From Bacteriovoracaceae bacterium UBA2428 (lineage in GTDB: Bacteria; Bdellovibrionota; UBA2428), in assembly GCA_002343545.1 (NCBI GenBank), contig DDRA01000097.1, positions 1-11,266 on the forward strand: a DNA stretch of 11,266 bases, read 5' to 3'. The number at the start of each line of letters is the position of its first letter. The stretch's first letter is position 1. The notes under the pieces are model-generated. The model saw only the letters and a program-made list of their open reading frames with translations. It was not told the origin of the DNA and made no database searches. The translations under genes and the position numbers were made by a program. Below are positions 1 through 6,956 of this stretch, in pieces.

Positions 1-561
1 GTCGAGAGCCGTTTCCAGGTCTCTGCCGCCCATGTCGAGCGTGAAGAGGGCGGAGCCCGCTTCCTCGAAGCGTCGGCAGATCGTCCCCAAATTGGAAACC
101 TCGATCAGCGGAATTCGAAAGACCTGACCCGCCGACGCCACGGCTACCGTTGCGGTCACGGGGGATTGATCACGCGTCCCGAAGAAAACCCCACGGACGC
201 CGAAGGCGGCGGCCGAACGTAGAATCGCGCCGAAGTTACGCGGATCCTGAATGCGATCGAGCAACACCCACTGCCCCGCTCCTTCGTCGCTCTCGCCCTC
301 GAAGTAATCGGAGGCGGATTGCACGGGAAAGGAGCGGATTCGGGCGGCCACGCCCTGCGGACGAGCTTCCTCGGAAAAGCGGGGAAGCCGCGGAACTTCG
401 GAGACCTTGAGCCCCGCCTGACGGGCCAGCGAACGGAGACGGGCGTCGGGCCCGATTTTAGCGTCGCGCTCAACCTGAATCTCGAGAATGCGTTCGGGAT
501 GACACTCCACGCAGGCTTCGACGGAATGAAGTCCCCAAATCCAAATCCCCGCGGATTTCAT
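1..561 (-). CDS. rlmB: RlmB/TrmH-type (SpoU family) 23S rRNA 2'-O-methyltransferase, 3' end cut by window edge
   Basis: Only the first 187 codons are present; the frame is open to the left edge. These enzymes transfer a methyl group from S-adenosylmethionine to a ribose 2'-OH of rRNA or tRNA. The N-terminus GLHSVEAC (residues 10-17) and the following ERILEIQV and RPQGVAA (67-73) match the small L30e-like RNA-binding domain of RlmB. The SPOUT domain begins at WVLLDRIQDPRNFGAILRSA (98-117), which is SpoU motif 1 with the family Asn (N109) and Arg (R115). IPLIEVSNL (150-158) matches the RlmB stretch before motif 2. Motifs 2 and 3, which hold the knot and the SAM site, lie beyond the edge, so activity cannot be judged. 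The ATG overlaps the pyrF stop by 4 bp (ATGA), implying translational coupling. RlmB (G2251 in E. coli) is the best subfamily guess; TrmH-like alternatives remain. Confidence 0.88.
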   Translation of the reverse strand, partial: MKSAGIWIWGLHSVEACVECHPERILEIQVERDAKIGPDARLRSLARQAGLKVSEVPRLPRFSEEARPQGVAARIRSFPVQSASDYFEGESDEGAGQWVLLDRIQDPRNFGAILRSAAAFGVRGVFFGTRDQSPVTATVAVASAGQVFRIPLIEVSNLGTICRRFEEAGSALFTLDMGGRDLETALD

Positions 562-1262
562 GCGCGCGCCAACTTCTCGATGACCGCGGCCGCGGCCTTG
601 CGCGGGTCCGCCGACTTCCAAATCGAGCGACCCATAACGAGGACGTCGGCCCCCTCGCGCAAAGCGTCTTCGACCGTGAAGACCCTCGACTGGTCGGAGT
701 GAGCGCCTTCGCTCCCCATCACGAGACCGGGGGTGATGAACTCGACGTCATCGAAGTCCTCGACCAACTCTTCGCGCAGCGCCGCCAGCTCGCCGACCGA
801 ACAGACGAAGGTCCGAATACCCGCACGCAACCCGAGGCGGATCAGACGCACGACCTGAGAAGCGCAATCGGCAGGTACGACGCCGAGATCACCGAGATCA
901 CCGCCGTTCAAAGAGGTCAGAACGGAAACGCCGGCGACCTTCATCCGATCGGCCCGGACCGCTTGCGCCGCGAGGGAAAGCATCGCGTGCCCCCCGGAAA
1001 GATGGACCGTCAAATAGCGCGCGCCTACGGATTCCCAGACTTGCGCCGCCTCGGCCACTTGCGTCGGGATATCGTGCAGCTTGGCGTCCACGAAAAGGTC
1101 GAAGCGCTCGGCCAATTCTTTCATCTCGTCGAGCGAGAGAAAGGGCATCGTACGGAGGCCGACTTTGAGAACCACCGGCAAACCGTCCAATTTTTCCAAA
1201 GCGCCGCGAAAAGACTCCACCGTGGTGAAGTCCATCGCAACCGCGAGACGCGCTCCGCTCAT
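558..1262 (-). CDS. pyrF: Orotidine 5'-phosphate decarboxylase
   Basis: 234 aa, the usual size for bacterial OMP decarboxylase, which makes UMP from OMP in the last step of de novo pyrimidine synthesis in the cytosol. Family landmarks are complete: D11 in the first strand (VAMDF), K33 (VLKVGL), the catalytic DxKxxD at D59-K61-D64 (DAKLHDIP), SVLTS (113-117), TPG (177-179), SDQSRV (189-194, phosphate region) and GRSI (211-214). The frame stays open well upstream of the ATG inside the preceding gene. I chose the ATG at 1262 because it overlaps the upstream stop as ATGA, has GGGGAG about 6 bases before it, and gives the family N-terminus. It is the middle gene of a three-gene operon behind a sigma-54 activator. 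No other pyrimidine genes are in the window. Confidence 0.97.
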   Translation of the reverse strand: MSGARLAVAMDFTTVESFRGALEKLDGLPVVLKVGLRTMPFLSLDEMKELAERFDLFVDAKLHDIPTQVAEAAQVWESVGARYLTVHLSGGHAMLSLAAQAVRADRMKVAGVSVLTSLNGGDLGDLGVVPADCASQVVRLIRLGLRAGIRTFVCSVGELAALREELVEDFDDVEFITPGLVMGSEGAHSDQSRVFTVEDALREGADVLVMGRSIWKSADPRKAAAAVIEKLARA

Positions 1263-2836
1263 GATTCTCCCCTGTAACCCGTCAATCCGTAGTGCTTGAG
1301 CTTGCGATGCAAATGCGCGCGCTCGATCCCGAGGGATTCCGCGGCGCGCGTCACGTTGCCCGAGAAACGCTCGAGGCGTTGCTCGAGGATCATTCGTTCG
1401 AACTGAGCGCGGATCGTCCGCAATTCTCCTTGGGGATCCAGGATTTTCTGGAGCGACCCCGCGGTCGAGACTTTGAGCGACTGCATCTCCTCGGGCAGAT
1501 CGGCGACCTTCAACGTTTCGCGGCCACCGCTCATGATGAGCAAGCGCTCGACGAGGTTCCGGAGTTCGCGCACGTTGCCCGGCCACTCGTAGGCGACCAG
1601 GGCGCGCAGCGCCGCGCGGGTGACGCCGGTCACGCGGCGGGACTTCTCGGCGTTGAAGCGCCGGACGAAGTGCTCGACGAGCAACTGGACGTCCTCGGCC
1701 CGATCGCGCAGACGCGGGATGTGGACCGGAATGACGTTCAAACGGTAGTAGAGGTCTTCGCGGAAGCGTCCGCAGCGGACTTCTTCCTCGAGATCGCGGT
1801 TCGTCGCCGTCACGATCCGCACGTTGGCGGCGCGGGACTTGGTCGAACCGACGGGCTCGTACTGTTTGGACTGGAGCACGCGTAGGAGCTTGACCTGCAG
1901 GCTCGGCGGCATCTCGCCGATCTCGTCCAGGAAGAGCGTGCCGCCTTCCGCGGCCTGGAAGCGTCCTTCGCGGTTCGAGATCGCGCCCGTGAAGGCGCCC
2001 TTCACGTGGCCGAAGAGCTCGCTTTCGAGCAGTTCGGCGGGGATCGCGCCGCAATTGACCGCGACGAGCGCGGCTTGGCGACGGTGCGAACGGGCGTGGA
2101 TGCGCTGGGCGATGAGTTCCTTGCCCGTGCCCGAATCGCCCGTAATGAGGATCGTGGAGTCCGTGTCGGCGACGGCGTCGACGAGCGTGAGCACGTCCTT
2201 GAACGCCGGGCTCCGCGTGACGATCGTGGGCTCGGGGAAGTCCGGGCGGCTTTCCGCGCGGGCTTGGCCTTCGAGCAGGACCCCGGTCGTCGCGCGAACG
2301 ACTTCGCCGAGCTGTTCGGCGAGCTTCGCGGGATTCTTGGGATCGATCCACGTCCACGTCTCTTTGAGCGCCATGAGCTGGGACTGCGTCCACTTGGGCG
2401 CTTCCGAGACGACCGCGTGACGGACGCGCGGAGCGACCATCGAGAGGCGAGCGAGTTGCTCGACCTGACGCGGCGGCTGCACGTCCAACGGGACGTAAAC
2501 GAGTAGATCCATATCCCGAGCCTGAAGATCTTCCACGGTCACGCACTCGCGCGCTTCGAGCGTGAGCCCGAGCGCCGCGCCGATGCGCAGGAGATCCTGC
2601 GAACCGGTGGATCCCATCGCGCTCCACAAGACCTCGATGCCTTCTCGACGAAGACAGCGATCGATGTGTGCGATGGTACCCAAGACCGTTAAAATTTCGG
2701 CGTCGGACCGGCGTCCCCGGAATGCGGCGGAATTTCCGCCGCTCGGTACGCCTTTTCTCAGTCCATCACAAAGGCCGGCGATACCGTCGACCCCTGCCTG
2801 AACCCCCAGCACGAAGCTGGCGCGTCCATGTGCCAT
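1259..2836 (-). CDS. NtrC-type sigma-54-dependent transcriptional activator with degenerate receiver-like N-terminal domain
   Basis: 525 aa. The centre is a complete enhancer-binding AAA+ domain: Walker A GDSGTGKE (233-240), the sigma-54 contact loop GAFTGA (280-285), Walker [14 protein letters not shown] (298-310), arginine-finger region [12 protein letters not shown] (357-368) and sensor 2 [10 protein letters not shown] (418-427). The C-terminus is a Fis-type helix-turn-helix (about 492-517, [20 protein letters not shown]). By family it remodels sigma-54 RNA polymerase from upstream DNA sites. The N-terminal 185 residues look like a receiver fold: VLWSAMG as strand 1, DLLVYVPLD as strand 3, HAVVSE as strand 4, and [11 protein letters not shown] in the place of the usual Lys-Pro strand 5. 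The acidic pocket and phosphoacceptor Asp are missing (a Val aligns there), so classic phosphorylation is unlikely. That fold call is inference. The ATG at 2836 has GGGGGAGGG about 8 bases upstream. The stop overlaps pyrF by 4 bp. Confidence 0.95.
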   Translation of the reverse strand: MAHGRASFVLGVQAGVDGIAGLCDGLRKGVPSGGNSAAFRGRRSDAEILTVLGTIAHIDRCLRREGIEVLWSAMGSTGSQDLLRIGAALGLTLEARECVTVEDLQARDMDLLVYVPLDVQPPRQVEQLARLSMVAPRVRHAVVSEAPKWTQSQLMALKETWTWIDPKNPAKLAEQLGEVVRATTGVLLEGQARAESRPDFPEPTIVTRSPAFKDVLTLVDAVADTDSTILITGDSGTGKELIAQRIHARSHRRQAALVAVNCGAIPAELLESELFGHVKGAFTGAISNREGRFQAAEGGTLFLDEIGEMPPSLQVKLLRVLQSKQYEPVGSTKSRAANVRIVTATNRDLEEEVRCGRFREDLYYRLNVIPVHIPRLRDRAEDVQLLVEHFVRRFNAEKSRRVTGVTRAALRALVAYEWPGNVRELRNLVERLLIMSGGRETLKVADLPEEMQSLKVSTAGSLQKILDPQGELRTIRAQFERMILEQRLERFSGNVTRAAESLGIERAHLHRKLKHYGLTGYRGES

Positions 2837-3072
2837 CCTTAAGACCCTCCCCCTGGTTCTTTAGGATTCGCGCGTTCAATCGTTTCCCCGGAAACCCTTG
2901 CCTAGTTCCCGAGCTTTCTTTGCCAACTGCTTGCCCAGCTGACATCTTCATTAAACGAGCAAATCCGATGACCGTCAATTGAGCATCATCGTGAATTTTG
3001 ACACCGCCAAAATCATTCGCGGTTAAGGGCGTGCGAATCGTATTCACGCCGGTCTCCGCTATACTCACGAAA
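2837..3072. promoter_or_regulatory. Divergent intergenic region between the sigma-54 activator operon and the LOG gene
   Basis: The region holds no convincing gene. On the minus strand, TTGACG (2978-2973), a 17-base spacer and TTTAAT (2955-2950) make a strong sigma-70 promoter candidate for the activator-pyrF-rlmB operon, with a leader of roughly 105 bases. Within that leader a short inverted repeat, gtttcc/ggaaac (2882-2887 and 2890-2895), could form a small hairpin. On the plus strand a perfect TTGACA (2998-3003) lies back-to-back with the minus promoter, but its -10 at the right distance (near 3021-3027) is weak. A separate TATACT (3060-3065) lies only 7 bases before the LOG ATG and has no good -35. 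The plus-strand promoter is therefore uncertain. Confidence 0.5.
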
Positions 3073-3858
3073 ATGAAGGGAAAAAGATCAAAAAATAAAG
3101 TGCGCGAAACCGTGAGCGAACGCCGCCTCGAGGACATGCGTTTTTTGGCGGGCGAGGATTCTCCGGCCAAGGAAACCTGGCGCACCTTCCGCATTATGTC
3201 CGAGTTCATTAAAGGCTTGGATAAACTCAACGGGGTAACCCGCGGGATTTCGATGTTCGGAAGCGCGCGCCTCAAGGAAGGCTCGAAGTACTACGAGCTC
3301 TCGCGCAAGACCGCCTACGAGATCGGCAAACGCGGCTTCACCGTCATCACGGGCGGCGGCCCCGGCGCGATGGAAGCCGCCAACCGCGGCGCCCACGAAG
3401 CGGGCGCGCTCTCGATCGGGCTCAACATCAAGTTGCCCTTCGAGATGCACGTGAACCCCTACGTCGACATCACGGAGACCTTCAACTTCTTCTTCGTGCG
3501 AAAGGTCATGCTCGTGAAGTACGCGCACGCCTTCGTCATCCTGCCGGGCGGTCTCGGCACGCTCGACGAGATGTTCGAAGCGCTCACGCTCATCCAAACG
3601 GGCAAGGTCTCGAACTTCCCCGTCATCCTGATGGGCACGGAGTACTGGGCCCCGCTCATGGAATGGATCAAGAAGACGCTCATGGGCAACGGCATGATCC
3701 ACCGGGACGACCTGAAGGACGTCCACCTGACGGACAGCCCCAAGGAAGCGGCCACGATCGTGACCAAGGCCTGGAAGGACTTCCTCAAGGCCGAGCGCGC
3801 CCGGGTGCGCCAGGACGAAGAGATCCTGGACCGGCCCCTGCCCCGCCGCAAACGCTAA
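3073..3858 (+). CDS. LOG-family (TIGR00730-type) Rossmann-fold nucleotide phosphoribohydrolase
   Basis: 261 aa. The LOG signature is clear: GGGPGAMEAANRG (94-106), the R143-K144 pair in FFFVRKVMLVKYA, and PGGLGTLDEMFE (158-169), which is the PGGxGTxxE motif. Family members cleave nucleoside 5'-monophosphates (cytokinin riboside monophosphates or ordinary purine/pyrimidine monophosphates) to base and ribose 5-phosphate. Older annotations call them lysine decarboxylases, which is wrong. The N-terminal extension before ISMFGSAR (59-66) and the basic C-tail (RRKR) suggest one of the longer bacterial LOG classes. The true substrate is not readable from sequence. The ATG at 3073 was chosen because family-like helical sequence begins soon after. 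An in-frame TTG at 2998 would add 25 residues with no family resemblance. No Shine-Dalgarno is visible before 3073. The gene is convergent with the next one, 9 bases apart. Confidence 0.9.
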   Translation: MKGKRSKNKVRETVSERRLEDMRFLAGEDSPAKETWRTFRIMSEFIKGLDKLNGVTRGISMFGSARLKEGSKYYELSRKTAYEIGKRGFTVITGGGPGAMEAANRGAHEAGALSIGLNIKLPFEMHVNPYVDITETFNFFFVRKVMLVKYAHAFVILPGGLGTLDEMFEALTLIQTGKVSNFPVILMGTEYWAPLMEWIKKTLMGNGMIHRDDLKDVHLTDSPKEAATIVTKAWKDFLKAERARVRQDEEILDRPLPRRKR

Positions 3859-3867
3859 GGTCCGAAG

Positions 3868-5877
3868 TTATTTGAGCGAGGTCGGCGCCCGGGCGGGAGC
3901 GGCGACCTCGGCCTGGCGCTCTTTCTTGCGACGCTCGGCCGTCACGATCTCAAGCTGATCGAGACGGCGAAAAGAGGCGAGCAACAGGCTTCCGAGGGGC
4001 GAGAGGTTCGATTTATCGGCGAGCCCCGGCGAGACGTCGGCAAAAACGAGGAAGCCCGCGGCCCGACGGAGTTCCTCGAAGCCGACGCGGTCCATCTGCC
4101 GCGAAAAGTCCCGCATCTCCGGATCCTCGAGAAAGGCGTAGAGATCCCGCTCGATCGACGAAGCGGCGCCCAACTTCGCCGCGACCTCGACGAAGCGCGC
4201 GTGCCGACGACGAAGCGGCGAACGCCGTGACTGCCAGTCGCGGCCCGGAGGAAGCGGGATGTCCGCCATTTTTCGGGCCGTCGATCGGATGCGCCGCCAA
4301 ACGTCGCCGCGGAAACGACCCCCATCGAGCGAAAGGGGAACGCGGAGCTTCGCGAGCAAGTCGAGGCTCTTGTAAGCCCGCAGCCGCAGGATAAACGCCT
4401 CGAGCTCACGACGCCCCTGCAAGAGGCTTTCGGGATCGAAGCCGGCGGCCCGCACGTATGCCTGCGTGGCCTCGTTCGACCGCGAGAGGCGACGAGCCGT
4501 CTCGATCAGGGGTTCGGCCGAGGGAGGCACGACGCTTCCGGCCCCGCCTTCGGATTCGGCGAGCTGGGCCAGCGTCGCGAGCCCCGGCGAAGCGCCAACG
4601 GACGACGGGGACCCGAGCGCACTGAGTGCCGACGGCATCGGGAGCTTGCCCCCGAGCGAGACCGCCTGGGCGGAAGCGAGCGCCACCCCCGCGCTCACAT
4701 CGGGGTCCTTAAGAACATTGGCCCCGACCGAAGCATAGTTCAGCTTGGCGAGTTGTTCTTCGCCCAGCACTTTCGCGGCGACGCCCTGAAAACCGGGGGC
4801 GCCGACGACTTTGTTGAGCGGATCCACGTAGGCCGAAGGCTTCGCGCCGAGCATGTCGTTCTTCAAAACCGCGCCAAAGCTCTCGCGCAGAATGTCGCGC
4901 AGGAGCGGTGGAGCCGATTGATAAAGCGCGCTTTCCGAAAAGCTTTGCTTGGAGCCGCTCGCGATGCCGAGCGCCCCGCGCGATTCCTGAATGTAACTTC
5001 CGATCGCCATCTCGCGCAAACTCTCGGAGAGCCGGCCCCCGGAGGCAGTGCCGCCTCCGCCGCCACCGCTTCCCGCCGAGCGGGCGGCCGAGGCCACGTC
5101 GGCCGCCGCACGTTTGTCGCCGTCGCTGCCTTTCGCCGCGCCGAGCTCTTCGGCCGAGGCCGGCGTGGCCGCGGACGGACGGGACCCGCCGCTCAAGCGT
5201 TTATCCAGGAAGAGCACCCCGATCGTGGCTTGCTTCTGCACGCCCTGATTGAAGATCTGCGTCGTATCGGCGAGCTTCTTTTCGCCGTTCGCCGTCGTCA
5301 CGCTCAACTGCGCGGCTTTCGCCGTCACGTCGGCGTCTTTCTTGTCGACGACGAGCTCCTGGCGACCCGCCTTGCTCATGAGCTGCTGATCACCCGTCGG
5401 AGCCCCGACGACTTCGGTATTCTTGAACTCGATCTCGATTTTCTTTTGGCTCGCGGGAGTGCCCGGAAGACCGTTGTCCTTTACTTTGACCGCGGCCGCG
5501 TTGTCGCTCGAGGCGACCTTGGACTTCTCCGCCGCCTTGATGGCTTCCGCCGCGAAACCGGCCATGCCACCGGTGTCTTCGTTACGACCGAGACGATCGG
5601 CGGCCTGGAGCGCCCGCTGCTGCGTCGTCCGAAAGTACTCCTGCTGGTTGGGCGGGATGCTCGGCATGTTCTTCGTGACCCACTCGGCGTGGGCAAGGGC
5701 CTGGCGACGAAGCTCCTCGCGCCGAGCCGCTTCGTTCTCGCCGGAGCTGACGACTCGTTCGACGGTCGCCCCTTCGTCGACGACGCCCTCATGTCCCGTC
5801 GCCGCGATCGCAGAGGAAGTCCCCCACCCCAAGCGGCAGGCAAAAAGCCAAAGAGGGACATGGCGGCCGAGAAGCAT
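3868..5877 (-). CDS. Exported 669-aa protein of unknown function
   Basis: I do not recognise a family. The N-terminus MLLGRHVPLWLFACRLGWG followed by TSSAIAA looks like a signal peptide cleaved after about residue 26. A lipoprotein reading with C14 as the acylated Cys (LFAC) is possible but the box is poor. C14 is the only cysteine, so the mature chain would have none. Layout: helical Gln/Arg/Ala-rich region (50-125), polar Lys/Asp-rich segment (125-210), low-complexity Ser/Ala/Gly linker with six glycines in a row (about 230-282), an Ala/Ser/Leu-rich middle (283-460), then a helical, Arg-rich C-terminal region (460-655). It is likely periplasmic or envelope-associated by inference. The start has no strong Shine-Dalgarno, but no other ATG, GTG or TTG lies upstream before the in-frame stop. 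It is divergent from another exported unknown (5992-6855). The stop is 9 bases from the LOG stop. Confidence 0.8.
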   Translation of the reverse strand: MLLGRHVPLWLFACRLGWGTSSAIAATGHEGVVDEGATVERVVSSGENEAARREELRRQALAHAEWVTKNMPSIPPNQQEYFRTTQQRALQAADRLGRNEDTGGMAGFAAEAIKAAEKSKVASSDNAAAVKVKDNGLPGTPASQKKIEIEFKNTEVVGAPTGDQQLMSKAGRQELVVDKKDADVTAKAAQLSVTTANGEKKLADTTQIFNQGVQKQATIGVLFLDKRLSGGSRPSAATPASAEELGAAKGSDGDKRAAADVASAARSAGSGGGGGGTASGGRLSESLREMAIGSYIQESRGALGIASGSKQSFSESALYQSAPPLLRDILRESFGAVLKNDMLGAKPSAYVDPLNKVVGAPGFQGVAAKVLGEEQLAKLNYASVGANVLKDPDVSAGVALASAQAVSLGGKLPMPSALSALGSPSSVGASPGLATLAQLAESEGGAGSVVPPSAEPLIETARRLSRSNEATQAYVRAAGFDPESLLQGRRELEAFILRLRAYKSLDLLAKLRVPLSLDGGRFRGDVWRRIRSTARKMADIPLPPGRDWQSRRSPLRRRHARFVEVAAKLGAASSIERDLYAFLEDPEMRDFSRQMDRVGFEELRRAAGFLVFADVSPGLADKSNLSPLGSLLLASFRRLDQLEIVTAERRKKERQAEVAAPARAPTSLK

Positions 5878-5991
5878 GAGTTCTATTGTGAGCCAAACGG
5901 AGGCGGCCCCACAAGTTAAAATCGGCTTGCCGCGCCTTGCTTAACGCAATCTTAATTGGCGCGCCGCCACTAAATCGCGGAAGCTGGGTTC
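5878..5991. promoter_or_regulatory. Divergent intergenic region between two exported-protein genes
   Basis: 114 bases that must carry promoters for both flanking genes. The best plus-strand candidate I can see is TTGCCG (5927-5932) with an 18-base spacer to CTTAAT (5951-5956), which is only moderate. An AT-rich core (ttaacgcaatcttaattggc, 5941-5960) separates GC-rich flanks. No convincing minus-strand promoter and no terminator or riboswitch are visible. Confidence 0.3.
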
Positions 5992-6855
5992 ATGAAACTT
6001 CAACTCACTTTCCTTTTTTCTTCGCTGATCATTCTGTCGGAAGCCCACGCCGACAAGTCGTCCAAGAAATGGGACAAGGTGCTTCGGAACCACACCTCCG
6101 AGGAAGCCCCCGATGGGATCGGAGGCATGCTCGACGAAGAAGTGAAATACCAACGCGAGAACGAGGCGAAGCTACGCGAGTTGGCGCAAAAATGCTTGGG
6201 CGAAACTTGCTCTCGCCGTATCTCGCCGAACGCGACGTCGCAGCTCAAACCGGACGATCGTCGCCCCACCATGGATTCCTTCGTTCTTCACGACGGCAAA
6301 ACGATGCCGTTCGACCCCAAGCAGGTCCAGACGGCGGCAAACGGAACGAAGAGCGTAAAGGTCTACTGGTCTAAAGACGCGAACAACCAGTTCGTGCCGA
6401 GCGCCGAGAGGCCCGTCGGCAAGGCCTACCACGTGATGACCTGGCGCTTTGGGAAACAGGTCACTCCGCCCGCGGACGGCCAGATCCGAAAAGACCAAGG
6501 GAAACTCGTTAACGTCGAATCCTACCAACCCTCTCGCGAGGCTTCCGCGCCGTCTGGCAAGGGCGGCAAAGCCGCTCAGGCCGGCCTCGCGCTGAGCGAA
6601 GATCGGCGCTACGAGGCAACCGTCAAGGATCTTTTGAACGATCTGAAGGCATGGGGCCAGCCCTCCGCGAGTGTGCCGCTCGACAACAGCGAGCATACGG
6701 CGCGCCGACTCGCCTTCGAACCCGACGAAGAGGATCCGGGCGACGACAACTTCGTGTACCGCACGCAACGAGATCGCCAATGGAAACCCGAGGACAATCG
6801 AAGCATCCGTGACGGCGTCTGGGTCAGGAACGCCGACCCCATCCACGCCAAGTAA
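5992..6855 (+). CDS. Exported 287-aa protein of unknown function
   Basis: No family recognised. MKLQLTFLFSSLIILSEAHA followed by D21 is a good Sec signal peptide with an A-x-A-type cleavage site (AHA), so the mature protein would be periplasmic or secreted. The mature chain is hydrophilic and charged. It contains a helical stretch (48-67), a close cysteine pair in KCLGETC (C68 and C73) that could form a disulfide, a middle with possible beta structure (SVKVYWSKDANNQFVP, AYHVMTWRFGKQV), a Gly/Ala/Lys linker (184-198) and an acidic Asp/Glu patch (243-252) near the end. The ATG at 5992 is supported by the signal peptide; a weak GGAAG lies about 10 bases upstream. The stop codon TAA runs directly into the A-rich repeat of the palindromic element described below. 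It pairs divergently with the 669-aa exported protein, which may hint at a shared envelope role (inference). Confidence 0.82.
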   Translation: MKLQLTFLFSSLIILSEAHADKSSKKWDKVLRNHTSEEAPDGIGGMLDEEVKYQRENEAKLRELAQKCLGETCSRRISPNATSQLKPDDRRPTMDSFVLHDGKTMPFDPKQVQTAANGTKSVKVYWSKDANNQFVPSAERPVGKAYHVMTWRFGKQVTPPADGQIRKDQGKLVNVESYQPSREASAPSGKGGKAAQAGLALSEDRRYEATVKDLLNDLKAWGQPSASVPLDNSEHTARRLAFEPDEEDPGDDNFVYRTQRDRQWKPEDNRSIRDGVWVRNADPIHAK

Positions 6856-6952
6856 AAAAAGGCGTCGTTAAAAAAAGGCGTCAGGTTCCTTTTGGTTCAG
6901 CAGCTGCGTCATTCTGACGCGTGCGCTGAACCAAAAGGAACCTGACGCCTTT
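6854..6952. repeat. Nested palindromic element filling the gap between two convergent genes
   Basis: Two perfect 28-bp inverted arms (6874-6901 and 6925-6952) begin with aaaggcgtcaggttcc on both strands. The 23-base centre holds a second hairpin, gcgtca/tgacgc (6906-6911 and 6915-6920, loop ttc), plus a further gc/gc pair, so almost the whole 79 bases can fold into one long stem. The inner arm repeats the gcgtca core of the outer arm. In front is a 13-bp direct repeat, aaaaaaaggcgtc, at 6854-6866 and again at 6870-6882, the second copy merging into the left arm. The element starts inside the stop codon of the upstream gene and ends 4 bases before the DksA-like stop. It resembles REP/MITE-type palindromes; copy number elsewhere is unknown. 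Confidence 0.9.
6854..6952 (-). terminator. Intrinsic terminator for the DksA-like gene, formed by the palindrome
   Basis: Read on the minus strand, the long GC-rich stem ends in CCTGACGCC followed by seven T residues (6876-6870). After three bases comes a second GACGCC plus seven Ts (6866-6854). That is a textbook Rho-independent layout with a doubled end. On the plus strand the stem is followed by only three Ts, so termination for the 287-aa gene would be weaker. The function is inferred from position and shape. Confidence 0.7.
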
Positions 6953-6956
6953 GCGA

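Noticed and set aside
558..2627. A single long minus-strand reading frame joining pyrF to upstream sequence
   Set aside because: Upstream of 1262 the translation is Arg/Ala/Gly-rich shadow of the sigma-54 activator in another frame. The real pyrF start is the ATGA overlap at 1262.
2940..2998. Sigma-54 promoter for the activator operon
   Set aside because: A TGGCA occurs on the minus strand upstream of the activator but lacks the TTGC partner at the right spacing; the sigma-70 candidate fits better.
4753..5919. Long plus-strand open frame (388 codons) opposite the 669-aa gene
   Set aside because: The Arg/Gly/Leu-rich composition is typical of an antisense shadow in GC-rich DNA, with no motifs. 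The minus-strand frame has a signal peptide and balanced composition.
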